This document shows, one piece after another, positions 6,638-17,019 of a stretch of 64,000 nucleotides of DNA (its first letter is position 1; each line of letters starts with the position of its first letter). The notes beneath the pieces were generated by a model. That model searched no databases and had not been told where the DNA came from. It was given only the letters and a program-made list of their open reading frames with translations. Position numbers and translations under genes: made by a program. Source of the DNA: Microcosmobacter mediterraneus (GTDB lineage Bacteria; Bacteroidota; Bacteroidia; Flavobacteriales; Flavobacteriaceae); the NCBI RefSeq assembly GCF_031846265.1, contig NZ_JAVRIA010000001.1, positions 496,001-560,000 on the forward strand, read 5' to 3'.

Positions 6638-9049
6638 TTAATATAACGCAGGAAAATCTTCAGGATTTACCTCATGTATTATGCTATAAACCTTTTCAAA
6701 AATATCTTCTGTAGAGGGTTTTGAGAAATAATCACCATCACTGCCATAAGCTGGTCTATGTGGCTTTGCAGTTAAAGTATGTGGCTTACTATCTAGAAAC
6801 TCATAGGCATTTTGACGCTCTAATATTTCCTGCAAAATATAAGCGGAAGCACCACCTGGAACATCTTCATCAATAACTAAAAGACGGTTTGTTTTAGTAA
6901 TACTTTTTACAATATCATGATTGAGATCGAATGGTAATAACGATTGACAGTCTATAATTTCAACATCTATTCCTACCTGAAGTAATTCTCTGGCAGCTTC
7001 TTCAATAAGACGTAAAGTAGAACCATAAGAGACCAAAGTAATGTCTGTACCTTCTTTAATGGTTTCTACTAAACCAATAGGTGTTTTAAATTCGCCTAAA
7101 TTATTAGGCATTTTTTCCTTTAATCGATATCCATTAAGACATTCTACAATTAATGCAGGCTCATCACATTCTAAAAGAGTGTTATAAAAACCAGCAGCTT
7201 TTGTCATGTTTCTAGGCACCAAAATATGAATACCTCTTAGTAGATGAATAAGTCCACCCATTTGAGAGCCTGAGTGCCAAATACCTTCTAATCGATGACC
7301 TCTTGTTCTAATAATTAAAGGTGCTTTTTGTCGACCTTTGGTTCTATATTGTACAGTGGCCAAATCATCACTCATAATTTGCAGAGCATACAGTATATAG
7401 TCTAAATACTGAATTTCAGCTATTGGTCTTAAACCTCGCATGGCTAAACCAATCCCTTGGCCTAAGATAGAAGCTTCTCTAATACCTACATCAGCTACTC
7501 GCAACTCACCATATTTTTCTTGTAATCCTTCTAAGCCTTGGTTAACATCACCTATATGTCCTGCATCTTCTCCAAAAACTAAAGCTTCTGGATATTTAGA
7601 AAAAATGGCATCAAAATTATCACGTAAAATTAAACGTGCATCAACGTCCTCTGCATTAACATCATAGGTAGGAAGTTCTTCAAAACACTCTAAAACATTG
7701 CTATCAGATTGACTGTGTAAATAAGATCCATAACGATTTTCATTTACTGAGATGTAATTCTTAATCCAATCTTGAAGATTTGCTTTTTCAGCAGAATCTT
7801 CATTTATGATATAGCGTAAAGCTTTACGTGCTGAGGAAATAACATCTTTACGTATTGGTTCATCAATGATTGCTAAGTCATTAGCAATTTTATTAATAAA
7901 GTTTTTATTACTACTCGTCTCAGCAATTGCATTTAATAGTACAATTAATTCTTCTTGTTCCTCTTTTATAGGATTTATAAATGCAGACCATGCTGCTTTT
8001 TTACCATTTCGTACTTGTTTTTTAATACTTTTTTCAAGGTTTTTGAGTTCCTCTTCAGTAGAGAATCCGTTAGCTAAAACCCATTCACGGAATTTTACAT
8101 TACAATCGTATTCGTTCTCCCATTGTAAACGTTCTTGAGATTTATAACGTTCGTGTGATCCTGAAGTAGAATGACCTTGCGGTTGCGTTAATTCAGTAAC
8201 ATGTATTAAAACTGGTGTATGATCTTCTCTAGCAATTTTACCAGCCTTTTGATATGTCTCTACTAAATTGGCATAATCCCAACCTTTAACTTTTAAGATA
8301 TCATAACCATTAGTACCTTCTTCTCTTTGAAAACCTGCTAATATTTCTGAAATGTTTTCTTTGGTTGTTTGATGCTTTGCATGCACAGAAATTCCATACT
8401 CATCATCCCAAACACTCATAACCATTGGCACTTCTAATACTCCAGCGGCATTTATAGTTTCAAAAAATAAACCTTCACTTGTACTAGCATTACCAATAGT
8501 TCCCCAAGCAACTTCGTTTCCGTTATCTGAAAAATTGGTAGTGTCAATCCCTTTTACATTTCTGTATATTTTAGAAGCTTGAGCTAAACCAAGTAATCTA
8601 GGCATTTGTCCTGCAGTAGGAGAGATGTCAGCACTAGAATTTTTTTGATTTGTGAGGTCTTTCCAGTTCCCATTATCATCTAAACTATGTGTTGCAAAAT
8701 GACCACCCATTTGGCGACCAGCAGACATTGGTTCTTCTTCTAAGTCTGTATTGGCGTACAAACCAGCAAAAAATTGTTGAATGCTAAGTTCTCCAATAGC
8801 CATCATAAAGGTTTGATCTCTGTAATAGCCAGATCTAAAATCTCCATGTTTAAAAGCTTTGGCCCAAGCTAGCTGAGGAATTTCTTTTCCATCACCAAAG
8901 ATTCCAAATTTTGCCTTACCTGTTAAAACTTCTCTGCGTCCTAGTAGGCTACATTCTCTAGACGTGACAGCAATCTTGTAATCGTTTAAGATTTCTATTT
9001 TGAAATCTTCAAAAGACAAGTTTTTATCTAAGTCAGGATTGGTTTGCAT
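6638..9049 (-). CDS. Fused alpha/beta 2-oxoacid dehydrogenase E1 component (thiamine diphosphate dependent)
   Basis: 803 residues. The N-terminal half (about 50-390) is an E1-alpha domain with a TPP-binding stretch, GTIGNASTSEGLFFETIN, and DDEYGISVHAKHQT. The C-terminal half (about 470-800) is an E1-beta transketolase-like domain: FGEDAGHIGDVNQG, VADVGIREASILGQGIG, the LIIRTRGHR segment and the C-terminal VSYGSTLRLIEEAA. Fused E1 proteins of this size are normal in Bacteroidota and are usually assigned to branched-chain 2-oxoacid or pyruvate-type dehydrogenase complexes. No E2 or E3 gene is adjacent, so the substrate cannot be fixed from context. It has its own promoter and stands alone. Confidence 0.92.
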   Translation of the reverse strand: MQTNPDLDKNLSFEDFKIEILNDYKIAVTSRECSLLGRREVLTGKAKFGIFGDGKEIPQLAWAKAFKHGDFRSGYYRDQTFMMAIGELSIQQFFAGLYANTDLEEEPMSAGRQMGGHFATHSLDDNGNWKDLTNQKNSSADISPTAGQMPRLLGLAQASKIYRNVKGIDTTNFSDNGNEVAWGTIGNASTSEGLFFETINAAGVLEVPMVMSVWDDEYGISVHAKHQTTKENISEILAGFQREEGTNGYDILKVKGWDYANLVETYQKAGKIAREDHTPVLIHVTELTQPQGHSTSGSHERYKSQERLQWENEYDCNVKFREWVLANGFSTEEELKNLEKSIKKQVRNGKKAAWSAFINPIKEEQEELIVLLNAIAETSSNKNFINKIANDLAIIDEPIRKDVISSARKALRYIINEDSAEKANLQDWIKNYISVNENRYGSYLHSQSDSNVLECFEELPTYDVNAEDVDARLILRDNFDAIFSKYPEALVFGEDAGHIGDVNQGLEGLQEKYGELRVADVGIREASILGQGIGLAMRGLRPIAEIQYLDYILYALQIMSDDLATVQYRTKGRQKAPLIIRTRGHRLEGIWHSGSQMGGLIHLLRGIHILVPRNMTKAAGFYNTLLECDEPALIVECLNGYRLKEKMPNNLGEFKTPIGLVETIKEGTDITLVSYGSTLRLIEEAARELLQVGIDVEIIDCQSLLPFDLNHDIVKSITKTNRLLVIDEDVPGGASAYILQEILERQNAYEFLDSKPHTLTAKPHRPAYGSDGDYFSKPSTEDIFEKVYSIIHEVNPEDFPALY

Positions 9050-9068
9050 ACTCTTGAAATCTTTGGTG

Positions 9069-9099
9069 CAAATTTAGCTAAAACGCTTAAATATCACAA
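9069..9099 (-). promoter_or_regulatory. Bacteroidota-type promoter for the E1 dehydrogenase
   Basis: On the minus strand a TTG (9099-9097) is separated by 20 nt from TAAATTTG (9076-9069), which matches the TAnnTTTG -7 consensus. The start codon is at 9049, giving a short leader. The rest of the 173-nt gap to 9222 shows no further feature. Confidence 0.5.
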
Positions 9100-9222
9100 T
9101 GTTGTTAGTTGTTAAAAACTTAATAAAAATCTAGTAAAAACTGGTTTTTAGTAAGAATGATATAAAAAAAATAAAAGAATCAAATTTCAATTATGAAATT
9201 GATAAATTAAAGAGATCTAAAT

Positions 9223-12057
9223 TTAATACCATTTACGTCTAAATAAACCAAATAATGTATCTAAATCTGCTGTAAAAATAAATCTAATCTTTTGGTCGTA
9301 ATTATCTTGTGCAATTTCCCATCCAAGGTTAGAATATACTGGGAAATAGATTTCAAAATAGTCTTGCACAAGATTTAACCGAATACCAGAGCCATAGACA
9401 AATTCCGCGTTGAAATCTTTATTTTTTACTAAGCCTAAATCACCATAAGCCTGTATATAACGCCAAATGGAAATACTTACATTGCTTGTTGTCATCCATT
9501 GATTGGCAAAAGCTGGTTGCAACTTTGATTTAAATCCACCTTCAGCTAAAATTAATTGCTGGCTAAATATTCCTGATGCTTCTGAACGTCCGAGATAATT
9601 ATAGTCAAACAGGTAATCTGTTGGTCTATCTAACGCAAAACTAAAATAATTTGATGTTGGATCAGTATTGTTATAGATAAATAAACCTGCAAAAAACCTA
9701 AAGCTGAATTGCTGATTGCTATTTAATAATTTTCTATATCTATAATTAAATGATGCTTTTCCGAAATCTTTGGCAAATTGTAAATCGAATCTAGAATTCT
9801 CAAACTTTAACAAGTCTATATACGATTGCGAAAACCTTAAATTAAATACATTATAATCTGGCTCAACAACATCTACAATTGCGTCATCACCAATCTCTTG
9901 TTTTATACTAGAAAACCTGGCTAGGATGGAGTATCGTTTGTTAGATCTAAAATTGTCTTTATCCCTAAAACTTAAACGAATACTAGGAGTAATTTTTGTA
10001 ACAAAGGCATCTTCAGCAAACGAAGAGTAACTTCCACCAACACCATAAGTTATACTAAATAAATCTTGATTTTTTTCAATGTTTTGTATGTAAAATACAG
10101 AGCCACCTCCAGTTAGAGCTCTTGAATTAGTTGCATACTGAGGCGAAAACCTGTAGTTAAGTCGTTTACGCAAAAGCGTCTTATTGTAAAATTTAGTCCC
10201 TAAGGTAAGACCATCGTAAATATTCTTAAACTGCACTATTGGCATTAAAAATATTTGATTATAGTAAGGGTCTTCAATGTCTTTTACTAATCGTAACTGC
10301 AAGGGCTTATTTCCAAAAATCGAAGGTTTTAAAGATTTATAATTATCTCGCAGATTAAATTCAGGAATAGTACCATCAAAGTTTAATGCTAGCTTATCTA
10401 AATTGTCTTTGGGTAGAGTGAGTGTTTTTTCTCCTGTTATATTTTCAATCCATTCTTTACTAACGATGGTATCGTTCTTTAACTTAAAGAGTGAAACAGG
10501 CATTGAGTTTTGTCGTTTATTTTTTATTGTAAACGTAACGGAATCCTCCTGTGTTTCAATATCTTTTATTCTAAAATCTAACTTTACTCTAGAAGCTATA
10601 TATTCATTAAAAAACCAATCAATATTTTTTTCTGAATTTTGTTTTAAAATAGTTTCAAAAGCCTTAGTTTTCGTAGATTTAAGTTGATTATCTTTTAAAA
10701 ATTGTTGAATCGATTTTTCTACGACACCATTATTTATAAAGTTATCTAAATAACGAAGACCTACACCTGCTTTATATTTTCCTGCAATACTTGCATTAAA
10801 TTTTATGAGCGAATCTTTAGATGTTGTTAAGGGCTGATCTCTGTTCGTTCTTGCCATTTGCATATAATACAAATTAAACTGATCATTGTATTTTAAATCT
10901 GCTGCATGAAACGAGCGAATTCCCCAAATATTAGCAAGTGTTCCAATAAGTTTGGTATTTGGATAAAAAGTTTCAATGTACTTCATTAAATAATAAATGA
11001 TTAGACCATCTCTTAACCAATAATCGGTTCTAGGATTTACCAAGAGTGTATTATCTAAATATCTTTTTAAAGCTGTTTTAAAGAGTTTTATTTCATATTG
11101 AAAGTTGTCTGGAAAAGGTCTTAAAAAATCAGGAAGTTGGTTTAAACCATAAAGTGGATCTTTTTTATATTCAATTTCTGAAACCAATAACGATTTATGA
11201 GGATATTGTCCAAGATGCTCAGTTATAAAACGAGTAATTTTATCTGTGATTATTGCTTTCTCAGCACCATCTATTCCCTTGTCTGGAAGATTAGAGATAA
11301 TCGTAAAATCATCAGTCTGTACAAATTCATACGTTGAAAGTCTGGTAAAAATAATTTCACTACTTACTCTATCTTTTCCAGTAAAAAAGGTTTGTTGTTT
11401 ACTTCCTAATGGCTCTGTATTAGCTCTGTCTAAATCTGAAACTAGGGTATAATTTAATGGATAGGTTAGCTTTAGAGTAATATCGTTTTTTTCTACATAA
11501 AGATCATCTATATTTTTATTACTATAATATTGCCAATTACCATCAAAAACAGCCAACGTCATATACCAATATTTTAAATTATAAACATTGTCTTCAGTAA
11601 CACCATTAGACGTAAATTTATCACTAGGAACAATGACATCGTAGCTTAAAGTTAGCGTGTAAGATGATTTTGGTAAAACAGGTTGTTTTAAAAATACTCT
11701 AACCACATCTTGCTGATTATCTAATCTTTTAAAGGTTAAGTCTTGATTTTTATCACCTTTTATAGCAGAAATCATCGTATAGCCTCTATCTTTTTTCTTA
11801 GCAAAATGAAACTTGTTATTAAACTCCTCAGCAAAACGTTTAGCAAGTGGTGTTGATTTTGATGAGTAACTGTGATTCCAATCATTTAGATATAATGAAA
11901 ATAGTGGTTGCTCGTAATTATTATAGAAAGTTATGGTTTGTTCAATATGAATAGTTTTGGTATATGGATCTAGCTCAGCATCAATAGTCATAGTGTTTTG
12001 TGCCTTAATTGTGACACAAAAAAGAAAACTAAATAGTATGTAGATATTGATTTTCAA
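9223..12057 (-). CDS. M1-like (gluzincin fold) exported protein with C-terminal beta-barrel; zinc site lost
   Basis: 944 residues from a TTG start directly after the TAG of the upstream gene (TAGTTG). This start is needed for the signal peptide ending VTIKAQ at residue 20; the next Met, at residue 23, would remove it. Residues about 25-520 follow the M1 aminopeptidase layout: N-terminal beta domain, YGLNQLP (303-309) where GAMEN is expected, then LFKTALKRY (325-333) where HExxH should lie, and WLRDGL (347-352) in place of WLNEGF. No HExxH occurs anywhere. Residues about 590-944 are rich in alternating aromatic and polar residues and end FRRKWY, as in outer-membrane barrels. It is probably a catalytically dead surface or outer-membrane protein. 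Confidence 0.82.
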   Translation of the reverse strand: MKINIYILFSFLFCVTIKAQNTMTIDAELDPYTKTIHIEQTITFYNNYEQPLFSLYLNDWNHSYSSKSTPLAKRFAEEFNNKFHFAKKKDRGYTMISAIKGDKNQDLTFKRLDNQQDVVRVFLKQPVLPKSSYTLTLSYDVIVPSDKFTSNGVTEDNVYNLKYWYMTLAVFDGNWQYYSNKNIDDLYVEKNDITLKLTYPLNYTLVSDLDRANTEPLGSKQQTFFTGKDRVSSEIIFTRLSTYEFVQTDDFTIISNLPDKGIDGAEKAIITDKITRFITEHLGQYPHKSLLVSEIEYKKDPLYGLNQLPDFLRPFPDNFQYEIKLFKTALKRYLDNTLLVNPRTDYWLRDGLIIYYLMKYIETFYPNTKLIGTLANIWGIRSFHAADLKYNDQFNLYYMQMARTNRDQPLTTSKDSLIKFNASIAGKYKAGVGLRYLDNFINNGVVEKSIQQFLKDNQLKSTKTKAFETILKQNSEKNIDWFFNEYIASRVKLDFRIKDIETQEDSVTFTIKNKRQNSMPVSLFKLKNDTIVSKEWIENITGEKTLTLPKDNLDKLALNFDGTIPEFNLRDNYKSLKPSIFGNKPLQLRLVKDIEDPYYNQIFLMPIVQFKNIYDGLTLGTKFYNKTLLRKRLNYRFSPQYATNSRALTGGGSVFYIQNIEKNQDLFSITYGVGGSYSSFAEDAFVTKITPSIRLSFRDKDNFRSNKRYSILARFSSIKQEIGDDAIVDVVEPDYNVFNLRFSQSYIDLLKFENSRFDLQFAKDFGKASFNYRYRKLLNSNQQFSFRFFAGLFIYNNTDPTSNYFSFALDRPTDYLFDYNYLGRSEASGIFSQQLILAEGGFKSKLQPAFANQWMTTSNVSISIWRYIQAYGDLGLVKNKDFNAEFVYGSGIRLNLVQDYFEIYFPVYSNLGWEIAQDNYDQKIRFIFTADLDTLFGLFRRKWY

Positions 12058-13326
12058 CTAGTTTTTAATAAATTTTAAAGTCTCTATGTTAACTTCAGGA
12101 AAACGTAAAAAGTATAATCCATTAGATAATTCTGAAACTGTAACTGTTTGAATTATTGAATTTGACAGCGTAATAGTTTTTACTAAATGCCCTAAAGCAT
12201 CATATATTTCTATAGGACTTGTGATTACAATAGAAGGATTAATTTTTAATCGTAATTGATCTGAAATTAAGTTGCCATCAACAAACTCTATATTGGCCTC
12301 AGCTAAAAATTCTTGATTTGTAAGTGATGCATTGGTTTGTAGCTCAATCGTAACAGGCAGATGATCACTAAAGTTATGAAGCGCTTCTCTTATAGCAAAA
12401 GAAAAATCAGAGCCTGAACAATCACTGCTATTTATTCTGCTATTATAACAGTTTGGGTTGTTATTATTACCAAACACCTTATAAGAGTTAGCTACATAAG
12501 ACAATTCAGGATCAATCATTAGATTTTCTGTTGTCATTATAAAATCGAAACGATCATCAAAACCTCCAGTTGCGCCTCCCAATCCTGTTTGTGTTCTCGT
12601 AGATTGTGTAAATACATCTAAGTAGTTTGTGTTATTACTCCAACTACCAACACGATCTGCAGGATCCATAAACCAAATATTATTGTTAAAGTCGGTTAGT
12701 GCCTGAAAACCATCTTCTGAACTTGTATACATATTAAAGTCACCAGCTAATAACACTTTGGTTTCTGCTGGTAAGAGGTCTAAATAATCTTCCAAGTCTT
12801 CAACCATTTGTTCTCTTAACGCTTCATTCGCAAGTCCATTAGATGCTTTGAGATGACAAACGATTGCAGTAAAATCAATAGGATTCGTATTTTGATCTGT
12901 AGAGTTTAATCGTAAGTTATAGACATTAAAATCTCTAAAAATTGTAGTGACAATATCTTGGCTTTGTAAACTAAATTTTTCACTATTGTAATAGATTAAA
13001 TTCTGCAGATCGTTTTGATCACTTCCTGTATCATCAGATGTATTAAGCTCAAAATTGGCCATTTCAAAATTAGCAGATACATTGGTTTTAAGTGAATTAA
13101 GAATATCCATGGCTCCAGATTCATTATTGAGTTCACAAATCATAAATAAATCTGGCTCATAATCGTTTAATATTACGCCTAAATCGTCTATTCTATTTGG
13201 TACAGCATCTTCAAGAGGATAGTTAAGCACATTGTAGAACATCACTTTTAAGTTCTCTTGCCCTTTAACACCACTAAAACATAGCATAATGCCATAGATT
13301 AGCAATGTAATTTTTTTCTTTTTCAT
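12058..13326 (-). CDS. Secreted endonuclease/exonuclease/phosphatase-family protein with T9SS sorting domain
   Basis: 422 residues. Signal peptide ends FSGVKGQ. The catalytic domain (about 25-330) has the family landmarks: MFYNVLNYP, PDLFMICELNN (metal-binding Glu), LLAGDFNMY (GDxN) and the C-terminal SDHLPVTIEL (SDH). Residues about 345-422 form a type A sorting domain (IEIYDALGHLVKT, LSNGLYFLRF, ending in Lys) expected to send the protein out through the type IX system. Substrate class is likely nucleic acid or a phosphoester. Its stop codon abuts the TTG start of the M1-like gene, so the two should be coupled. Confidence 0.88.
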   Translation of the reverse strand: MKKKKITLLIYGIMLCFSGVKGQENLKVMFYNVLNYPLEDAVPNRIDDLGVILNDYEPDLFMICELNNESGAMDILNSLKTNVSANFEMANFELNTSDDTGSDQNDLQNLIYYNSEKFSLQSQDIVTTIFRDFNVYNLRLNSTDQNTNPIDFTAIVCHLKASNGLANEALREQMVEDLEDYLDLLPAETKVLLAGDFNMYTSSEDGFQALTDFNNNIWFMDPADRVGSWSNNTNYLDVFTQSTRTQTGLGGATGGFDDRFDFIMTTENLMIDPELSYVANSYKVFGNNNNPNCYNSRINSSDCSGSDFSFAIREALHNFSDHLPVTIELQTNASLTNQEFLAEANIEFVDGNLISDQLRLKINPSIVITSPIEIYDALGHLVKTITLSNSIIQTVTVSELSNGLYFLRFPEVNIETLKFIKN

Positions 13327-13362
13327 AGTTGTGTCATTGTTATAAGTAGGCGCTTAGATTTC

Positions 13363-14052
13363 CTAGAAATTTGGACTTAATCCGTATTCTTTATAGAAAC
13401 TATCTAGGATGTTTATGACTTCATCAGATGTATCTACTAAGTGTATTAGATCTAAGTCTTTAGCACTAATATTGTTGTTTGATTCTAATAAAGTTTTCTT
13501 AACCCAATCCATTAAACCTACCCAAAACTCTTTCCCAACTAAAATAATTGGAAACTTTTCAATTTTATGAGTCTGTATTAGTGTAATGGCTTCAAATAAT
13601 TCATCTAATGTTCCAAAACCACCAGGCATTACCACAAAACCTTGAGAGTATTTTACAAACATTACCTTTCTAACAAAGAAATAATCGAAATCAAGACTCT
13701 TATCAGAATCTATATAAGGATTGTCATGCTGTTCAAAAGGTAATTCAATGTTTAGACCAACCGAAGTTCCACCAGCAATATGAGCACCTTTGTTACCAGC
13801 TTCCATAATTCCTGGTCCACCACCAGTGATAACACCATAACCATGAGCTACAATTTTTTCAGCAACTTCTACAGCGAGTTTGTAGTATTTATGATCTGGT
13901 TTTGTCCGTGCAGAACCAAAAATTGATACACAAGGACCAATTTTACTGAGCTTTTCGTAACCATTAACGAATTCACCCATGATTTTGAAAATTGCCCATG
14001 AATCATTGGTTTTAATTTCATTCCAGCCTTTGTGATTGTGTTCTTTTCTCAT
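13363..14052 (-). CDS. LOG family protein (TIGR00730, nucleotide 5'-monophosphate phosphoribohydrolase type)
   Basis: 229 residues, Rossmann fold. The diagnostic motif PGGFGTLDELFEAITLIQ is at about 149-166, with VSIFGSARTKP near the N-terminus and GGGPGIMEAGNKGA near residue 75. LOG-type enzymes cleave the N-glycosidic bond of nucleoside monophosphates such as cytokinin ribotides; bacterial members are often housekeeping. The N-terminal extension of about 35 residues is typical of flavobacterial homologues. It lies 12 nt downstream of uvrA and probably belongs to the same transcript. Confidence 0.9.
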   Translation of the reverse strand: MRKEHNHKGWNEIKTNDSWAIFKIMGEFVNGYEKLSKIGPCVSIFGSARTKPDHKYYKLAVEVAEKIVAHGYGVITGGGPGIMEAGNKGAHIAGGTSVGLNIELPFEQHDNPYIDSDKSLDFDYFFVRKVMFVKYSQGFVVMPGGFGTLDELFEAITLIQTHKIEKFPIILVGKEFWVGLMDWVKKTLLESNNNISAKDLDLIHLVDTSDEVINILDSFYKEYGLSPNF

Positions 14053-14064
14053 AATCGTTTCGTT

Positions 14065-16908
14065 TTATACGTTTTGTTTCACTAATTCCTTTTTTAAGAA
14101 TTTAGCTGTGTAACTTTTTTTATCTTTTATTAATTGTTCTGGAGACCCTTTGGCAACAATTTCGCCACCACCTTTTCCGCCTTCGTAGCCAATATCTATG
14201 ATGTGATCCACCATTTTAATAACATCTAAGTTATGCTCAATTATTAAAACCGTATTGCCTTTGTCTACTAATTTATTAAGGACTTGCATTAACACTCTAA
14301 TATCTTCAAAATGAAGACCAGTCGTAGGTTCATCTAGTATGTAAAAAGTATTGCCAGTATCTCGTTTACTCAATTCTGTAGCTAGTTTAATACGCTGTGC
14401 TTCACCACCAGAAAGGGTTGTGCTCTGCTGACCAAGTGTAATATACCCTAAGCCAACATCTTTTATGGTTTTTAGTTTTTTGTGAATTTTTGGAATATGC
14501 TCAAAGAAATCTACAGCTTCATTTATGGTCATATTTAGGACATCACTGATCGATTTTCCTTTATAACGAATTTCTAAGGTTTCTCTATTAAAACGTTTGC
14601 CTTGGCAGGTTTCACATTCTACATAAACATCTGGTAAAAAATTCATTTCTATAACACGTAATCCACCACCTTGACAAGTTTCGCAACGACCTCCTTTTAC
14701 ATTAAAACTGAAACGTCCTGGCTTATAACCACGAATCATAGCCTCAGGGATTTTAGAAAATAAACTTCTAATTTCACTAAAGGTTCCAGTATAAGTAGCA
14801 GGATTACTTCGAGGTGTTCGTCCTATTGGTGATTGATTAATATCAATAACCTTATCTATATGTTCTAATCCTTTAATGGATTTATAAGGCATTGGTCGTT
14901 TTACGCCATTAAAATAATGTGCATTCATTATTGGGTATAGCGTCTCATTTATAAGCGTTGATTTACCACTACCAGAAACTCCTGTGACGCCTATCATTTT
15001 ACCAAGCGGAATTTCTATGGAGACATTCTTTAAATTATTCCCTGTGCAACCAGTGAGTTTTATCGACTTTCCGTTTCCTTTTCGTCGTTTTGCTGGCACC
15101 TCAATTTCTTTAGTACCATTAAGGTAATCAGCAGTAAGTGTATTGTGTGATTTTAGTTCATCAGGATTTCCTATACTTATTATTTCGCCACCATATTTAC
15201 CTGCTTTTGGACCAATATCAATAACATAATCTGCACGTTCTATCATATCCTTATCGTGCTCAACTACGATGACAGAATTTCCAACATCTCGAAGAGATTC
15301 TAAAGAATTAATCAATTTTTCATTATCACGTTGATGTAAACCAATACTAGGTTCATCTAAAATATAAAGGACTCCAACGAGTTGAGAGCCAATTTGAGTT
15401 GCCAAACGAATACGTTGCGCTTCTCCTCCTGATAGTGATTTAGAACTTCGGTTTAAGGATAAATAGTTCAAGCCAACATCTAATAAAAACTGAAGTCTGG
15501 TCTTGATTTCTTTTATAATCTCTTCAGCAATTTTTAGTTGCTTTTCACTGAGATTATTACTTAAGCTACTAAACCATTCTGAGAGTTCGGAAATATCCAT
15601 ATGTGCTAATTCCGAAATATTTTTGTCATTCACTTTAAAGTAAAGTGATTCTTTTTTCAATCGAGAACCTTCGCAAGTAGGACATGATATTTTATCCATA
15701 TAATCTTTAGCCCAACGTTTTAAAGATCTAGAGTCTGAATTTTTATACTGACTTTCAATAAAATTGGCTACGCCTTCAAAATCAATATTATAATCTCTTG
15801 TAACACCAAGACTTTTACTTTCTACTGAGAACTTTTCATTGCCACCGTAAAGTATCATCTCTTTAGCGTCCTTAGGAATAGATTTATATGGATCACTTAA
15901 CGAAAACTTATAGCGTTGCGCTATCGTTTCAAACTGCTTAAATATCCAACTGTTTTTTTGAGGTCCATGAGGTGCTAATGCACCATTTTGGATAGATAGA
16001 CTATCATCTGGAATTATTTTTTTCTCATTAACTTTATAAAGTTCTCCAATACCATTACAATTGTCACAAGCACCTTTTGGAGAATTAAAAGAAAAGTTAT
16101 TAGGTTCTGGATTTGGATAGGATATTCCAGAAGAAGGACACATTAAATTACGACTAAAATAACGAACTTCACCAGAATCTTGATCTATAACCATAAGTAC
16201 ATTATTTCCATGATACATGGCTGTGTTAATAGTTTCAGTTAAGCGTTTATCATTATCTACTGTAGCATCAATTTTAAGACGATCGATGACTATTTCTATA
16301 TCATGTGTTTTATAACGATCTAGTTTCATGCCTTTAACAAGGTCTTTAATCTCACCATCTGTTCTAACTTTCACAAACCCTTGTTTTGCTATTTGCTCAA
16401 AGAGTTCGCGATAATGTCCTTTCCTAGATCGTATAACTGGAGCTAAAATATTAATGCGTTTGCCTTCAAAACTGTTAACAATGAGTGCTTTAATTTGCTC
16501 ATCACTATAGCTTACCATTTTTTCGCCAGTATTATAACTGTAAGCATCACTTGCTCTGGCAAACAATAGACGTAAGAAGTCATAAATTTCAGTGATAGTT
16601 CCTACAGTAGATCGTGGCGATTTGCTTGTTGTTTTTTGCTCGATAGCAATGACAGGAGAGAGACCATCAATTTTATCTACATCTGGTCGTTCTAATCCAC
16701 CAAGAAATTGCCTTGCATACGCGGAAAATGTTTCGATGTAACGTCGTTGACCTTCGGCATAAATCGTGTCAAATGCTAAAGACGACTTCCCACTTCCAGA
16801 TAAACCAGTAATTACAACTAATTGTTCTCTAGGAATCGTAACATCGATGTTCTTTAAATTATGAACACGTGCACCTTTAACTTCAATATGCTCTTCAAAT
16901 TGACTCAT
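14065..16908 (-). CDS. uvrA: Excinuclease ABC subunit A
   Basis: 947 residues, the usual length. Two ABC modules are visible: Walker A GLSGSGKSS near residue 34 and GVSGSGKST near 650; signatures SLSGGEAQRIRLA and TLSGGEAQRIKLA; Walker B LYILDEPSIGLHQ and FYILDEPTTGLH. Zinc-binding Cys pairs CDNCNG, CPTCEG and CETCQG are intact. It acts with UvrB to find lesions in nucleotide excision repair. It leads a minus-strand unit with the LOG, endonuclease-like and M1-like genes. Nothing is unusual in the protein. Confidence 0.98.
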   Translation of the reverse strand: MSQFEEHIEVKGARVHNLKNIDVTIPREQLVVITGLSGSGKSSLAFDTIYAEGQRRYIETFSAYARQFLGGLERPDVDKIDGLSPVIAIEQKTTSKSPRSTVGTITEIYDFLRLLFARASDAYSYNTGEKMVSYSDEQIKALIVNSFEGKRINILAPVIRSRKGHYRELFEQIAKQGFVKVRTDGEIKDLVKGMKLDRYKTHDIEIVIDRLKIDATVDNDKRLTETINTAMYHGNNVLMVIDQDSGEVRYFSRNLMCPSSGISYPNPEPNNFSFNSPKGACDNCNGIGELYKVNEKKIIPDDSLSIQNGALAPHGPQKNSWIFKQFETIAQRYKFSLSDPYKSIPKDAKEMILYGGNEKFSVESKSLGVTRDYNIDFEGVANFIESQYKNSDSRSLKRWAKDYMDKISCPTCEGSRLKKESLYFKVNDKNISELAHMDISELSEWFSSLSNNLSEKQLKIAEEIIKEIKTRLQFLLDVGLNYLSLNRSSKSLSGGEAQRIRLATQIGSQLVGVLYILDEPSIGLHQRDNEKLINSLESLRDVGNSVIVVEHDKDMIERADYVIDIGPKAGKYGGEIISIGNPDELKSHNTLTADYLNGTKEIEVPAKRRKGNGKSIKLTGCTGNNLKNVSIEIPLGKMIGVTGVSGSGKSTLINETLYPIMNAHYFNGVKRPMPYKSIKGLEHIDKVIDINQSPIGRTPRSNPATYTGTFSEIRSLFSKIPEAMIRGYKPGRFSFNVKGGRCETCQGGGLRVIEMNFLPDVYVECETCQGKRFNRETLEIRYKGKSISDVLNMTINEAVDFFEHIPKIHKKLKTIKDVGLGYITLGQQSTTLSGGEAQRIKLATELSKRDTGNTFYILDEPTTGLHFEDIRVLMQVLNKLVDKGNTVLIIEHNLDVIKMVDHIIDIGYEGGKGGGEIVAKGSPEQLIKDKKSYTAKFLKKELVKQNV

Positions 16909-16944
16909 AAATGGGTTAAGCTACCTGTTGGATAGACAAAGTTG

Positions 16945-16952
16945 CAAAGTTA
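16945..16952 (-). promoter_or_regulatory. -7 box upstream of uvrA
   Basis: TAACTTTG on the minus strand matches TAnnTTTG, 37 nt before the start codon at 16908. A clear -33 TTTG is not evident at the expected spacing. No LexA-like palindrome was noticed. Confidence 0.4.
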
Positions 16953-17019
16953 CTCATTTGAGTATTAAAAAAGAAAGGCTTAACACTTTGTTATAAACAA
17001 AACTTTAGGCATTAAATCC

